From: Botryosphaeria dothidea
Lineage: Eukaryota > Ascomycota > Dothideomycetes > Botryosphaeriales > Botryosphaeriaceae
Length of the DNA: 64,000 nucleotides
Reading direction: 5' to 3'
Assembly (NCBI GenBank): GCA_011503125.2
Contig: WWBZ02000062.1
Location: 2,666,001-2,730,000 of the forward strand
Below are positions 22,141 through 32,722 of this stretch, piece after piece (position 1 is the first letter of the stretch; each line of letters begins with the position of its first letter). The notes beneath the pieces are model-generated. The model made no database searches and was not told the origin of the DNA. It saw nothing but the letters and a program-made list of their open reading frames with translations. Position numbers and translations under genes: made by a program.

Positions 22141-25100
22141 ATATAGGCTCTCTCTCTATCGTATAGTATAACGTCTACAAGAGTAAGGATAGGGTAATAC
22201 TCCCGCTCTTTAAGGAAGTAAACCCAAAGATCCACCATATCCTAGCTATCCAGGAACCTTAGAGGAACCCGAGGGTTAAGACAACAGCAAGACACCCTGC
22301 CTACCATACAGTTTTTCCCTAGGAGGAAGTAGCAAGAACCTACTTCTTTATAAGCAAGGCTATTAGCCCCGACTCCTAGCAAGCAACAGTCTATTCACCA
22401 GATCTCATCACACTATCCCTCATTACTAGAACATATACAATCTACATCCATAACTACTATAACCCCCCACCAGCCTCCCATACTAGTACGGCTCTAGAAA
22501 CCTTAGCGCTTCTCCCAGAAGCCCTTAGAAAACCAGGGGAGCATGTCCTACTAGGGGACTTTAACCTTCACCATCCTACCTAGGGAGGCATTACCTCCCC
22601 TATATACTATACTCTTATAGACGACCTTATTAAAATAGCTACGATAGCTAGCCTTAACCTAGCCCTTCTAAGAGGTACTATTACTAGGAGAGAGGGTAGT
22701 AGCGAGAGTACCCTAGACCTTATCTTTACCACACGGTGGCTAGAGAAGAGAATCCTTAGCTATAGAGTTAGTTAGGAGCTCGAATCCTCCTCAGACCACC
22801 TACCTATCCTCACCATGCTTAATATCTCCCCTACCCCTACAGAACCACGTCCTCCAAGGCCCTAGTGGAAAAAAGCAGACTAGAATAGAACTAATCAGGT
22901 GCTCCAAACAAAGCTCGAATACCTTAGAGCAGCCCCTCTTAATACGAAAGTAGACCTAGACCACTTTACAGAACTACTCTAGGAGGTTATCCAAAGAACA
23001 ATCCAGGAAACCATCCCAGTGGCGAGACCCTCGCCCTAGGCCTCCATACAATAGACAAAGAAGTGTTCGGACCTAGTGCACCAGGCGAGAGCAGCTAGAA
23101 GGAAATAGACAGCCATAGGGAGGGAGGAGGACTAGGTAGTATACTAAACTATTGCTAATAGCAAGAAGAGGCAGATTAGAAGGAATAGAATAAAAGTATA
23201 GCGCAGAACAGTAGCTGAGATCACCTTAGACCCATCTACACTCTAGAAGCTCTTAAAGTAGACAAGAATAAGGGCACTAGAGCCTCCAGCCCCATCTTAG
23301 TTCCCACCCCTTCAGGGAGCAGATGGACAACTACGCTACGACAATCCGGCCAAGGCAGAAATCCTTACCAACCAGTTCTTCCCCCCTCCTAGGGCCACCG
23401 ACCTCTCAGATCTAGATAGGTGTATATACCTAGAGCTAGTAGAGATCCCTTAAGACCTTACTAAAGAGCAGGTCCTCTATACTATTAAGAAGCTCCCCCT
23501 AGATAAGGCACCAGGCCCAGATAAGATTATCAATAGGTTCCTAAAGTAGTGCGCTTAGACACTAAGCGGACCACTCACTAGGCTCTTCCAGGGATGCCTC
23601 GCACTTATATACTACCCTAGGCAGTTTAAAAGCTCTATTACCGTAGTCCTAAGGAAACCATAGAGGGATAACTATATTAAAGCCAAATTATTTAGGCCGA
23701 TTACCCTACTTAATACGCTAGGGAAGCTACTTAAGAGGATTATAGTAGATAGAATCTCCTAGGCTACTAAAGCATACGGCCTGCTCCCTAATATATAGAT
23801 AGAAGCTAGGAGAAATAGGTCCGTAGTAGCAGCTCTCGACCTGCTTATAGAATAGATCTATACTATCTAGGCATAAGATCTAGGGCTGGTAGCTTTAGTC
23901 CTCAGCCTAGATATCTCGGGAGTATATAACTACGTATCTTATAGAAGGCTTCTCTATAATATAAGGATGGCAAAACTCCCAGAATAGGTAGAAAGATTTA
24001 CTCGATTCTTTCTACAGGACCGTACCACTCAGCTATCCTTCGGAGACTTTACCAGTCTACTAATCTAGACCTTAACCGGGATTCCCTAGGGATCCTTACT
24101 ATCTCCGATCCTCTACCTATTCTTTGCCTCTAACCTACTTATATAGCTACGCAGGAGCAATACCTTCCCCCTTAGATTCGTCGATAATACTAATATTCTA
24201 ACCTTTAGTAGATCTACAGAACAAAACTATAGAACACTAGAGGGCGTATATCAAATTTACGAGCGCTAGGTAGCTACCTACGGGTTAGCTTTCTCGCCTA
24301 ATAAGTATCACCTTATTTATTTTATAAGAAAACTAAGAAGATTTAATATAGTAGCAGAGATCCGTATCCCTAGATTTGCTAGATACCTAGAGCCTATAAT
24401 TAAGATTCTAGGAGTCTACGTAGACAACAAGCTTAGATAGGGACCCTATATTAGGGAAACAGGAGCTAAGGTAATTAAATAGTATATATCTCTCTCTAGA
24501 CTCGCAGCATCCACCTAGGGAGCTTTATTTACTAAAGCCCGCCATATCTATATAGCTGTAGTAAGACTAGTTATAACCTACGGCTATAGGGTATAGTACG
24601 TCCTAGAGGGAACCCCAGGGTGGAGAAAGATAGCCACCCAGCCACTATAGAAGATCCAAAACTAGTGCCTACGCACCATCTCAGGGGCATATAAGTTAAC
24701 TAGCACACAAACTTTAGAGCACGAGACGGGGATTTCCCCACTCTTACTCTACCTAGACGAACTAGCGCTAGCCTAGACTATTAGATCTAGGGATAGCCTA
24801 GTAGTAATAGTGGTAGAGGACACTTGCCAGAGCATTAAAGAGATAGCCCGGGCCACACTAGGCACTAGAGGCACAGCCGGCCTAGCTAGAAGAACTCTAC
24901 TTAGAGAAAGAGCAACAGCCCTCCTTAACTACTGCCCCCCTACCTACTAGAGTCTTCCGGAGCGAACAAGACTACGTATAGTATATAGGAATAAGTAGAA
25001 GAAGAGATAGACAAAGTTTACCAGCCAAGGAAGGCAAGATAAGCCAGTAGCCCAAAGCACACAGTGGAACCTAAAGATTCGATAAATTTACAGCGAACTA

Positions 25101-25469
25101 TCTAAGCTATAGAGCACACTCGCTACTCTACTACGTACTAAGCATATTAGACTAGAGGACTTCCTCTCTAGGCGCAAGGTGCTAGGACACCCTAGCCCTA
25201 CCTATCCATGCGGCTAGCATAGACAAACCCTAAAGCATATCCTCCTCTTCTACCCCTACTTCTAACAGGGTAGGGTATAGATGCTCCAAAGGGCAGGGAC
25301 TACGGACTACTATTCCCTCCTCTTAACGAAGAAGGGAATTAAAGTAGCAACAGACTAGTTCTTACGCCTAGGGCTGCTTAAGCAATTCAGCCTAGTAAGG
25401 GAATTAATCTAGGAGGACAACCAGGAAGAGGAACCAGGAGGACCACCAGGACCACCAGGATCCGGATAA
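22134..25469 (+). pseudogene. LINE copy D ORF2: endonuclease, reverse transcriptase, C-terminal knuckle
   Basis: A 1112-codon frame with no frameshift. The N-terminal APE-type endonuclease starts near 22150 (V-*-Y-N-V-Y-K-S). It has AIQEP near 22250, LLGDFNLHHP with Asp at 22557, and SSDHLPI at 22788-22808 with Asp and His intact. RT blocks: SITVVLRKP (about 23635), FRPITLLNTLGKLLKRI (about 23695), LSLDISGVYNY (about 23905), LTGIP*GSLLSPILYLFF (about 24075), and the catalytic box F-V-D-N at 24177-24188, where the second Asp of the usual VDD is Asn. A C-terminal Cys/His knuckle is at 25203-25260 (Y-P-C-G-*-H-R-Q-T-L-K-H). The C-terminus is collagen-like Gly-Pro-Pro before TAA at 25467. In-frame stops prevent function. 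Confidence 0.85.
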
Positions 25470-25708
25470 CTACGAGGATAAGGACTAAAGGGATAGGTCT
25501 AGTAGGTAAATATAGGGCTGCTATAGCAGCCGCTACTAGTAAGAAGGAAAAACAAGAACTAGTATAGGATAGCATGCCCAGAGAGAGAGGAGGGGTTTTT
25601 GCCAGGCGAAAAGGTTTTCCCCCTCGTATAAAATAACTATAGATAGCCAGCCCCGCATAGACCCGTAAGGGAGCTATATCGGGAAGAAATAAATTTATCT
25701 ATCTATCT

Positions 25709-28432
25709 AAGATAGGGCTAGAGGTTCTAGTACTCTTATTCTTACCTACTTTAAGAGCTTCTAGAGTATAGATAGGTCCGAAGTAATCTTAGCTACTATT
25801 CTACGCTATACTTTTATTCTATCTCTTTTAATCTATCTCTTCTTACTATTAGTAATAGTTTAGTATACTACCTAGTTCTTCTTCCTTTCTATAGCCGTCT
25901 ACTTCCTTCTAGCTACTCTAGCCTAGTATACTAGATCTAAATACTTCTTTATCTATTATATAGAGGCCTAGGGCGAGGGTCTCGCTACTAAAATAGTCTT
26001 CTAGATTATTCTTTAGATAGCCTCCTAGAGTAGTATAGTAAAGTAATCTAGGTCTACTTTAGTATTAAGAGGAGCTACTTTAAGGTGTTCGAGCTTTAAT
26101 TAGAGTATATTATTAGTTCTCTTCTAGTCTACTTTCTTTTACTAGGGCCTTAGAGAGCGTAGTTCTACGGAGATAGGAGAAAAATTAAGTATAGTAAGGA
26201 TAGGTAGGTAGTTAGAGGATAATTCGAGCTTCTAGCTAACTCTATAGCTAAGAATTCTCTTCTCTAGCTACCGTAATATAAAGATAAGGTCTAGAGTACT
26301 CTCGCTACTACTATCTCGTCTAGTAATAGTACTCCTTAGAAGGGCTAGGTTAAGATTAGCTATAATAGCTATCTTAATTAGGTTATCCGCTAGAATATAG
26401 TATATTAGAGAGGTTATATCTTTCTAGATAGAATAGTAGAGGTTAAAGTCCCCTAGGAGAATATACTCCCCTAGTTTTCTAAGAACTTCCGGTAGAAGAG
26501 ATAGGGTTTCTAGCGCTATACTAGTATAAGAGGCTAGCGGGGGATTATAGTAGTTATAGATATAGATTATATATATTCTAGTAATAAGAGATAGTATAAT
26601 AAGATCTAGTAAATAGACTATTACTTACTAGGAGTCGGGGCTAATAGCCTTACTTATAAAGAAGTAGGTTCTTACTACTCTCTTCTAGGGAAAAACTATA
26701 TAGTAGATAGAGTATCTTACTATTATCTTAACCCTCGGGTTCCTCTAAGGTTCCTAGATAGCTAGAATATAGTAGATCTTTAGGTCTACTTCCTTAAAGA
26801 GCGGGAGTATTATTCTATTCTTACTCTTATAGACGTTATACTATATAATAGAGAGAGAGTCTATATCTAATATTAACTTTCTTCTATCTCTAGGTCCGGC
26901 TACGAGGGGGCTAGTAGTGTAGGCTATAAGGAGGGAGTTCCCGCGGGCTCCTCTAAGGCGTATTATAAGCTATTAAGTCCGGTAAACCTTATTTAGTTAG
27001 AAGGCGGAGGGCGGCTTAAGTCTCTTAGCCTACCTAGTCCCCTCTTAACCGGCTCCTCCTCTCTAATTCTCTTTCTTAGTCTAACGGTTAACTAGTTAGT
27101 TTAAGGCTATATTTTAGTTATTAGGAGTCCTTCCCGGTACCTTTCTAGTACTACTAGGCGGGCCTAGACGGCCTTAGTATAGTAGGCTCTACGTACTAGA
27201 TAGAAGTTACTCTAGACTATATATCTTTAAGAGTAATTTACGTACTATATACTTTCCTTAGGGTAGTTCCTAGTATTATATATCTTACTATACTATCCGT
27301 ACTTTTTCTTCTTTTTATAATAGTTAGTAATATATCCGTAGGCCTAGTACTTAAAATACTAGGTTACTATAAAGACTACGTTATAATACTACGCTATATA
27401 GATAGTAAAGTTAATAATAAGCCTCTTATTAATAATCTAGTTAGCGGTTTTAAGGTTTATAGTACTAAGGATAATAGCTAAGTAAGTTTTCCCCTCTAGG
27501 AGCTTCCTCTTTAGCTAGGCTAGCTTACTAATACGTAGTTCTAAGTATAGAGATAGGTTCTACTTCTAGATAGTTTAGATAGCTTAGAAATCTATAGTAT
27601 CGATTTCTTCTTAAGAAACGTTATATACTAGTACTAAGTATAGCTACTAGTTAGGCCTAACTTCTTTTCCTAGTTCTATAGTCTATTTCTAGTCCTAGAG
27701 AAGGGCTGTTCTAGTTACTTTATCTAATATAAAGATTCTAACGTCTCTACTAGGGAGCTTCTTAGTAGTAAGTACTTTCTTATACGCCTAGCTTTTTCCT
27801 ATCTAGATCTTTCTAATAATTACCTTATTTAAGAGCTTAGCTATTTCTTATCTATTTACTATCTCTAAGAAGTAGAGGATAAGTTTAGTAGTAGCTAGGG
27901 GGGTAGGAGGCTTCGGGGCTACTTAGACTATAATTTATACCTAGCTACGAGTATTAGGTATAGATATAGAGGTAGCCTAGATACGGTTAACTATCTTTTA
28001 GATCTATTAGACCTCTTTAAGAATATTCTTAAGGCCTAGCTTCTTAGTAGCTATCTTCTAGTAGATAGTAATATAATTTTAGAAGATTATCTTAGTAATA
28101 TCGAGAAAATTTTTTACCTAGCTAGAGAGGACTAAAGAGAGACTAGCGGATGTTTATAGGGCTTAGAGGAGGATATCTACTATTTTTAAGGCTTTCTTAA
28201 CGTATTCTACGCTATACTAGGTACTCTACGGTTTCTTAGAAGTATATTAGAGCTAGATAGAGGTAGTTACTAGGGAAGGCTATTCGCCTCTTTCTATATT
28301 CTCTATATTAACTACTTCGCGGCTATAGTTATCTTAAGTACTATTTTAGGACTCGCGAAGCCTAGAAGAGTTCTTAGAGCTCTTTCCCGGCGCCGTAGCT
28401 TAGAGTCGATTTTTTAGTATAATTATATTTTT
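25709..28432 (-). mobile_element. LINE copy C, segment 2 (5' part: leader, ORF1, ORF2 endonuclease)
   Basis: This resumes copy C after copy D. ORF2 begins at 26873 on the minus strand. ORF1 is 26867-28306 and the 5' leader ends at 28432 next to the second tacgtactatctta of the copy C target site. It is heavily mutated. Confidence 0.9.
26867..28306 (-). pseudogene. LINE copy C ORF1, RIP-destroyed
   Basis: 1440 bp from the ATA-converted start to TAG, collinear with copy D ORF1. The zinc knuckle Cys codons near 27240-27350 are mostly Tyr. Confidence 0.75.
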
Positions 28433-29390
28433 TACGTACTATCTTAGGGGCGTATAAGTTAACTAGTATATAAACCTTAGAGTATAAGATAGGGATTTCT
28501 CTACTCTTACTATATCTAGACGAACTAGTACTAGTCTAGACTATTAGAGCTAAGAATAGCCTAGTCGCGGTAGTAGTAAAGAAAACTTACTAGAGTATTA
28601 AATAGATAGCTTAGACTACTCTAAGTACTAGAGGCGCCGCTAGCCCTACTAGAAGAACCCTACTTAGAAAAAAGATAAACTTACTTCTTAACTACTACCT
28701 CTTTATCTACTAAAGTCTTCCGAAGCGAACGAAGCTACGTATAGTATATAGAAATAAGTAGAAGAAGAGATAGATAAAGTCTACTAGCTAGAGAAGATAA
28801 GATAAGCTAGTAGCCTAAAGTATATAGTAGAATCTAAAAATTAGATAAATCTATAGCGAACTATCTAAGCTATAGAGTATACTTACTACTCTACTACGTA
28901 TAGAGTATATTAGACTAAAGAACTTTCTCTTAAGGCGTAAGATATTAGAATACTCTAGTTCTATCTATCTATACGGCTAGTATAGATAAATCCTAAAGTA
29001 TATCCTTCTCTTCTACTTCTACTTCTAATAGAGTAGAATATAGATACTCTAAAGAGTAGGGACTACGGACTACTACTCTCTTCTCTTAATAAAGAAGAGG
29101 ATTAAAGTAGTAATAGACTAGTTCTTACGCCTAGGACTACTTAAGTAATTTAGCTTAGTAAGAAAACTAATATAGAAAGATAACTAGAAAGAGGAACTAG
29201 AAGGATAACTAGAACTACTAGAACTACTAGAACCTAGATAACTATAAGAATAAGAACTAAAGAGATAGATCTAGTAGGTAAATATAGGGCTACTATAGTA
29301 GCCGCTACTAGTAAGAAGAAAAAATAAGAACTAGTATAAGATAGTATACCTAGAGAGAGAGGAGGGGTTTTTATTAGGCGAAAAGATTTT
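28433..29390 (+). mobile_element. LINE copy A, segment 3 (ORF2 C-terminus, truncated 3' UTR)
   Basis: After copy C the sequence continues ORF2 of copy A to TAA at 29239-29241. The three ORF2 pieces (178 + 2372 + 795 bp, one target copy each) sum to exactly 3345 bp, which supports the nested reconstruction. The 3' UTR matches the family as far as GGCGAAAAGATTTT (29377-29390) and then stops. About 85-90 bp of tail including (TATC)n are missing, so this end was cut by a later event. Confidence 0.88.
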
Positions 29391-31154
29391 TATAAGGTAG
29401 TAAAGCCGAAATAATAGTATTACTTTTAACTAAAAATCTATATATAAGAAGAAAGAAAAGAGAGTCTAGAAAGAGAGGGCGAAGGATAAATATACCTAGT
29501 CGCTTAGCGCTAGGCCCGTACTCTAGTATCTAACCGAGTTATTCTTAGTAAAGCTAGGGCCTCTAGTTACTATTAAGTATCTACCTAGTTATCTAGGGTA
29601 GTAGCGCTTAAGAGGCCTAATACTACTTTCCTCTTCTCTAAGCGAGGTCTACTAAGCTTCTTAAAAAATTTAGATAGCTCGGATACGTTCTTATAGTATA
29701 CGTAGTACTTACGGATTTTATTAGGAGTATTCTTATAGTTACTCTAGTATTACTATAGAGAATTAGAGTTCTACTAGTCCTAGTTACCTATAAAGATAAT
29801 CTTATACTATACTCTATACCTTAAGTTTCGGTAGTCTACTACCTCTAGTACTTTCTACTCCTTATAAGTTTTATTCTCGTTCTTATTAAAGATTATATAT
29901 ACTAGGCTAGGCTTCTAGACCTAACCCGGGTATAGGTTATCTAGGGTAAGATATAGCTTCTAGGGGTAGAATATAGAAAAGATTCCTTTCTCTTATATAT
30001 AAGGAGGTATAGTAACTTCGTATACTTTACCGTTAATTAACCTAGTAATTTTCTACGGACTAAGGTTCTTTAGTAAGAGAGACTTACTATTCCGTCCTAG
30101 GTTAAAGTCTCGGACGTTAATAAATACTTTATCGCCTATACGGAAAGTAGAGTGTAGCTAGCGGAATTTATCTACGTAGCGGGCTTATTCTTCTTATATC
30201 TAGGCTAGTTATTCTTAGAGAAAGCTTCTTATAGTATTTAACCTTTTAACTAACCGGTCTACCCTAATTACTTCTACTTTTCTAGTACTCTAGTAGATTT
30301 TTATAGGCTCTAAGCTAGTGCGTAGATAAAATCCGTTATCGGCGAAGAATAGCGATATACTAGTTAATACGCTAATATACGTATTAGCTATAAATTTAGC
30401 TTTAGGTAGAAAGTCGACCTAGTTATCTTATACGTAGTTAATATATATCCGGAGGTACTTTTTAAGACCTTTAATAGAGCTCTCGCTCTAGCCGTTAGTC
30501 TAGAAGTAAAAGATAGTTAATATTTTAACCTTTACGTTATATCGTTCTATAATTCTTTTATAGATATAGGAGTCTATAGCGCTACCTCGGTTAGAGATAA
30601 TATTTATTAGAAAACCTCGTATATAAAAGAGGCGGCGGTTTAGAGCCTCTACGGTTTCTTTAGTACCTAGTATTATTATTAGCTCGTAGATCTTTCCTTT
30701 AGTTAAACGGTCTATAATAACTAGATAGTATCGATATCTCTAATTCTTCCTAGTATATAGCGGTAGTTTTTCTATAAAGTCTAGGGTTACGTAGAGCTAC
30801 TTTTATTAGGAAATAGATAGCGGTTTAAGTAGTTCTTACTTTTACTTTAAGTATAGCTTATAGCGGCGGTAGTAATAATAGTTCTTATAGAAACGAGTAA
30901 CGTCTTCTCTTTATCTAGTCTACTAGTAGTTTTCTATAAGCTTTCTATATATAGCTTTAGGTCCTAAGTATTCTATAAGTAGTTTTTTATAGTAATTCTA
31001 TAGGAGGCGTAGGCGTAGTAGTTAGTAGTCTAGGATAATAAGCGCGTCTTTTAGCTATATCTAACTATCTTTTACTAAGAAGTTCTAAATATTTTTCTTA
31101 TAGCCCTTTCTAATTAAGTAGCTTAGTATACGTCTATCTCTAGTATTAATACTT
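29391..31154 (-). mobile_element. Ty3/gypsy chromovirus 1, 3' part (integrase C-terminus, chromodomain)
   Basis: On the minus strand the integrase is readable: RGSAIDSYIYKRIIERYNVK, then T-N-G-*-S-E and LKKYLRIYINYV (about 30440-30600), then FFADNGFYLRTSLEP near 30320-30350. The C-terminal VFINVRDFNLGRNSKS block (about 30080-30130) follows, then INGKVYEVTIPP near 30010-30045. A chromodomain-like stretch at about 29700-29870 (EVLEVVDYRNLRYRV) comes last. 29391-29650 may hold the 3' untranslated region or LTR, but I cannot delimit it. It is heavily RIP-mutated. LINE copy E separates it from 36359-39232. Confidence 0.82.
31140..31154. repeat. Target-site duplication of LINE copy E (left)
   Basis: ctagtattaatactt, identical to 36359-36373. 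The gypsy sequence continues directly after the second copy. Confidence 0.88.
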
Positions 31155-31282
31155 ATATAAATATAACCACACTAAAAAATCGACCTTAAGCTACGGCGCC
31201 GGGAGAGGGCCCTAGGAACTATCCTAGACTTCGCGAGTTCTAAAATAGTACTTAAGATAATTGCAGCCGCGAAGTAGTTAAT

Positions 31283-32722
31283 ATAGAGGACACAGGAAGA
31301 GGCGAACAGCCTCCCCTAGTAACTACCCCTACCCAGCCCTAATATACCCCTAAGAAACCGTAGAGCACCTAGTATAGCGTAGAATACGTTAAGAGAGCCT
31401 TAAAAACAGTAGATACCCTCCTCTAAGCCCTATAAATATCCGCTAGCCTCCCTTTAGTCCTCTCCAGCCAGGTAAAAAATTTTCTCGACATTACTAAGAT
31501 AATCTTCTAGGATTATATTACTATCTACTAGGAGGTAGCTACTAAGGAGCTAGGCCTTAAGGATATCCTTAAAGAGGTTTAATAGGTCTAAAAGATAGTT
31601 AACCGTATCTAGGCTACCTCTACACCCACACCTAATACTCGTAGCTAGGCATAAATTATAGCCTAAGCAGCCCCGAAGCCCTCTACCCCCCTAGCTACTA
31701 CTAAACTTACCCTCTACTTCTTAGAGATAGTAAATAGATAAGAAATAGCTAAGCTCTTAAATAAGGCAATTATTAGAAAGATCTAGGTAGGAAAAAGCTA
31801 GGCGTATAAGAAAGTACTTACTACTAAGAAGCTCCCTAGTAGAGACGTTAGGATCTTTATACCGGATAAAGCAACTAGAACAGCTCTTCTCTAGAATTAG
31901 GAATAGACTATAGAACTAGGAAAAGAAGTTAGGCCTAACTAGTAGCTATACTTAGTACTAGTATATAACGTCCCTCGAGAAGGAATCGATACTATAGACC
32001 CCTAAGCCATCTAAACTATCTAGGAGTAGAACCTATCTCTATACCTAGGACTACGTATTAGCAAGCTAGCCTAGCTAAAGAGGAAGCTCCTAGAGGGGAA
32101 AACTTACTTAGCTATTATCCTTAGTACTATAAACCCCGAAACCGCTAACTAGATTATTAATAAGGGGCTTATTATTAACTTTGCTATCTATATAGCGTAG
32201 TACTATAATATAGCCTTTATAGTAACCTAGTATTTTAAGTACTAGGCCTACGATTATATTACTAACTACTATAAAAAGAAGGAAAAGTATAGATAGTACG
32301 GTAAGGTATATAATACTAGGGACTACCCTAAGGAAAGCACGTAGTGCGTAAACTACTCTTAAAGGCATATAGCCTAGAGCAACGTCTGCCTAACACGTAG
32401 AGCCTACTATACTAAGGCCGCCTAGGCCCGCCTAGTAGTACTAGAAAGGCACTAGAAAGGACCCCTAATAACTAAGACACAGCCCTAAACTAACTAGCTA
32501 ACGGTCGGACTAAGGAAGAGGATTAGGGAGAAGAAGCCGGTTAAGAGGGGACTAGGCAGGCCAAGAGACTTAAGCCGCCTCCCGCCTCCTAACTAAATAA
32601 GGTTCACTAGACTTAATAGCTTATAACACGCCTTAGAGAAGCCCGCGGGAACTCCCTCCTTATAGCCCACACTACTAGCCCCCTCGCAGCCGGACCTAGA
32701 GATAGAAGAAAGTTAATATTAG
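31283..32722 (+). pseudogene. LINE copy E ORF1, zinc-knuckle protein, RIP-broken
   Basis: 1440 bp, ATA in place of the start ATG and TAG at 32720-32722. The first knuckle near 32239 has lost its first Cys (TAC), unlike copy D. More Gln/Trp codons are stops than in copy D. Confidence 0.78.

Larger units (their letters stand above)
20574..25708 (+). mobile_element. LINE copy D, full length, inserted in copy C
   Basis: This is the best preserved full copy: 5135 bp between target duplications aagatag(a/g)gctag (20561-20573 and 25709-25721). It has a 127-bp 5' leader, ORF1 20701-22140, ORF2 22134-25469, a 239-bp 3' UTR and a (TATC)n end. It keeps many CA and TG dinucleotides, while the copy C sequence on either side keeps few, so it arrived after most of the damage to C. 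The architecture and RT blocks (FRPITLLNTLGK) resemble Tad1-like fungal LINEs. Confidence 0.93.

Noticed and set aside
21526..32368. Matching ~86-aa minus-strand ORFs at 21526-21786 and 32108-32368
   Set aside because: They are antisense to ORF1 of LINE copies D and E. They stay open because RIP removes antisense stop-prone words; they recur only because the LINE recurs.
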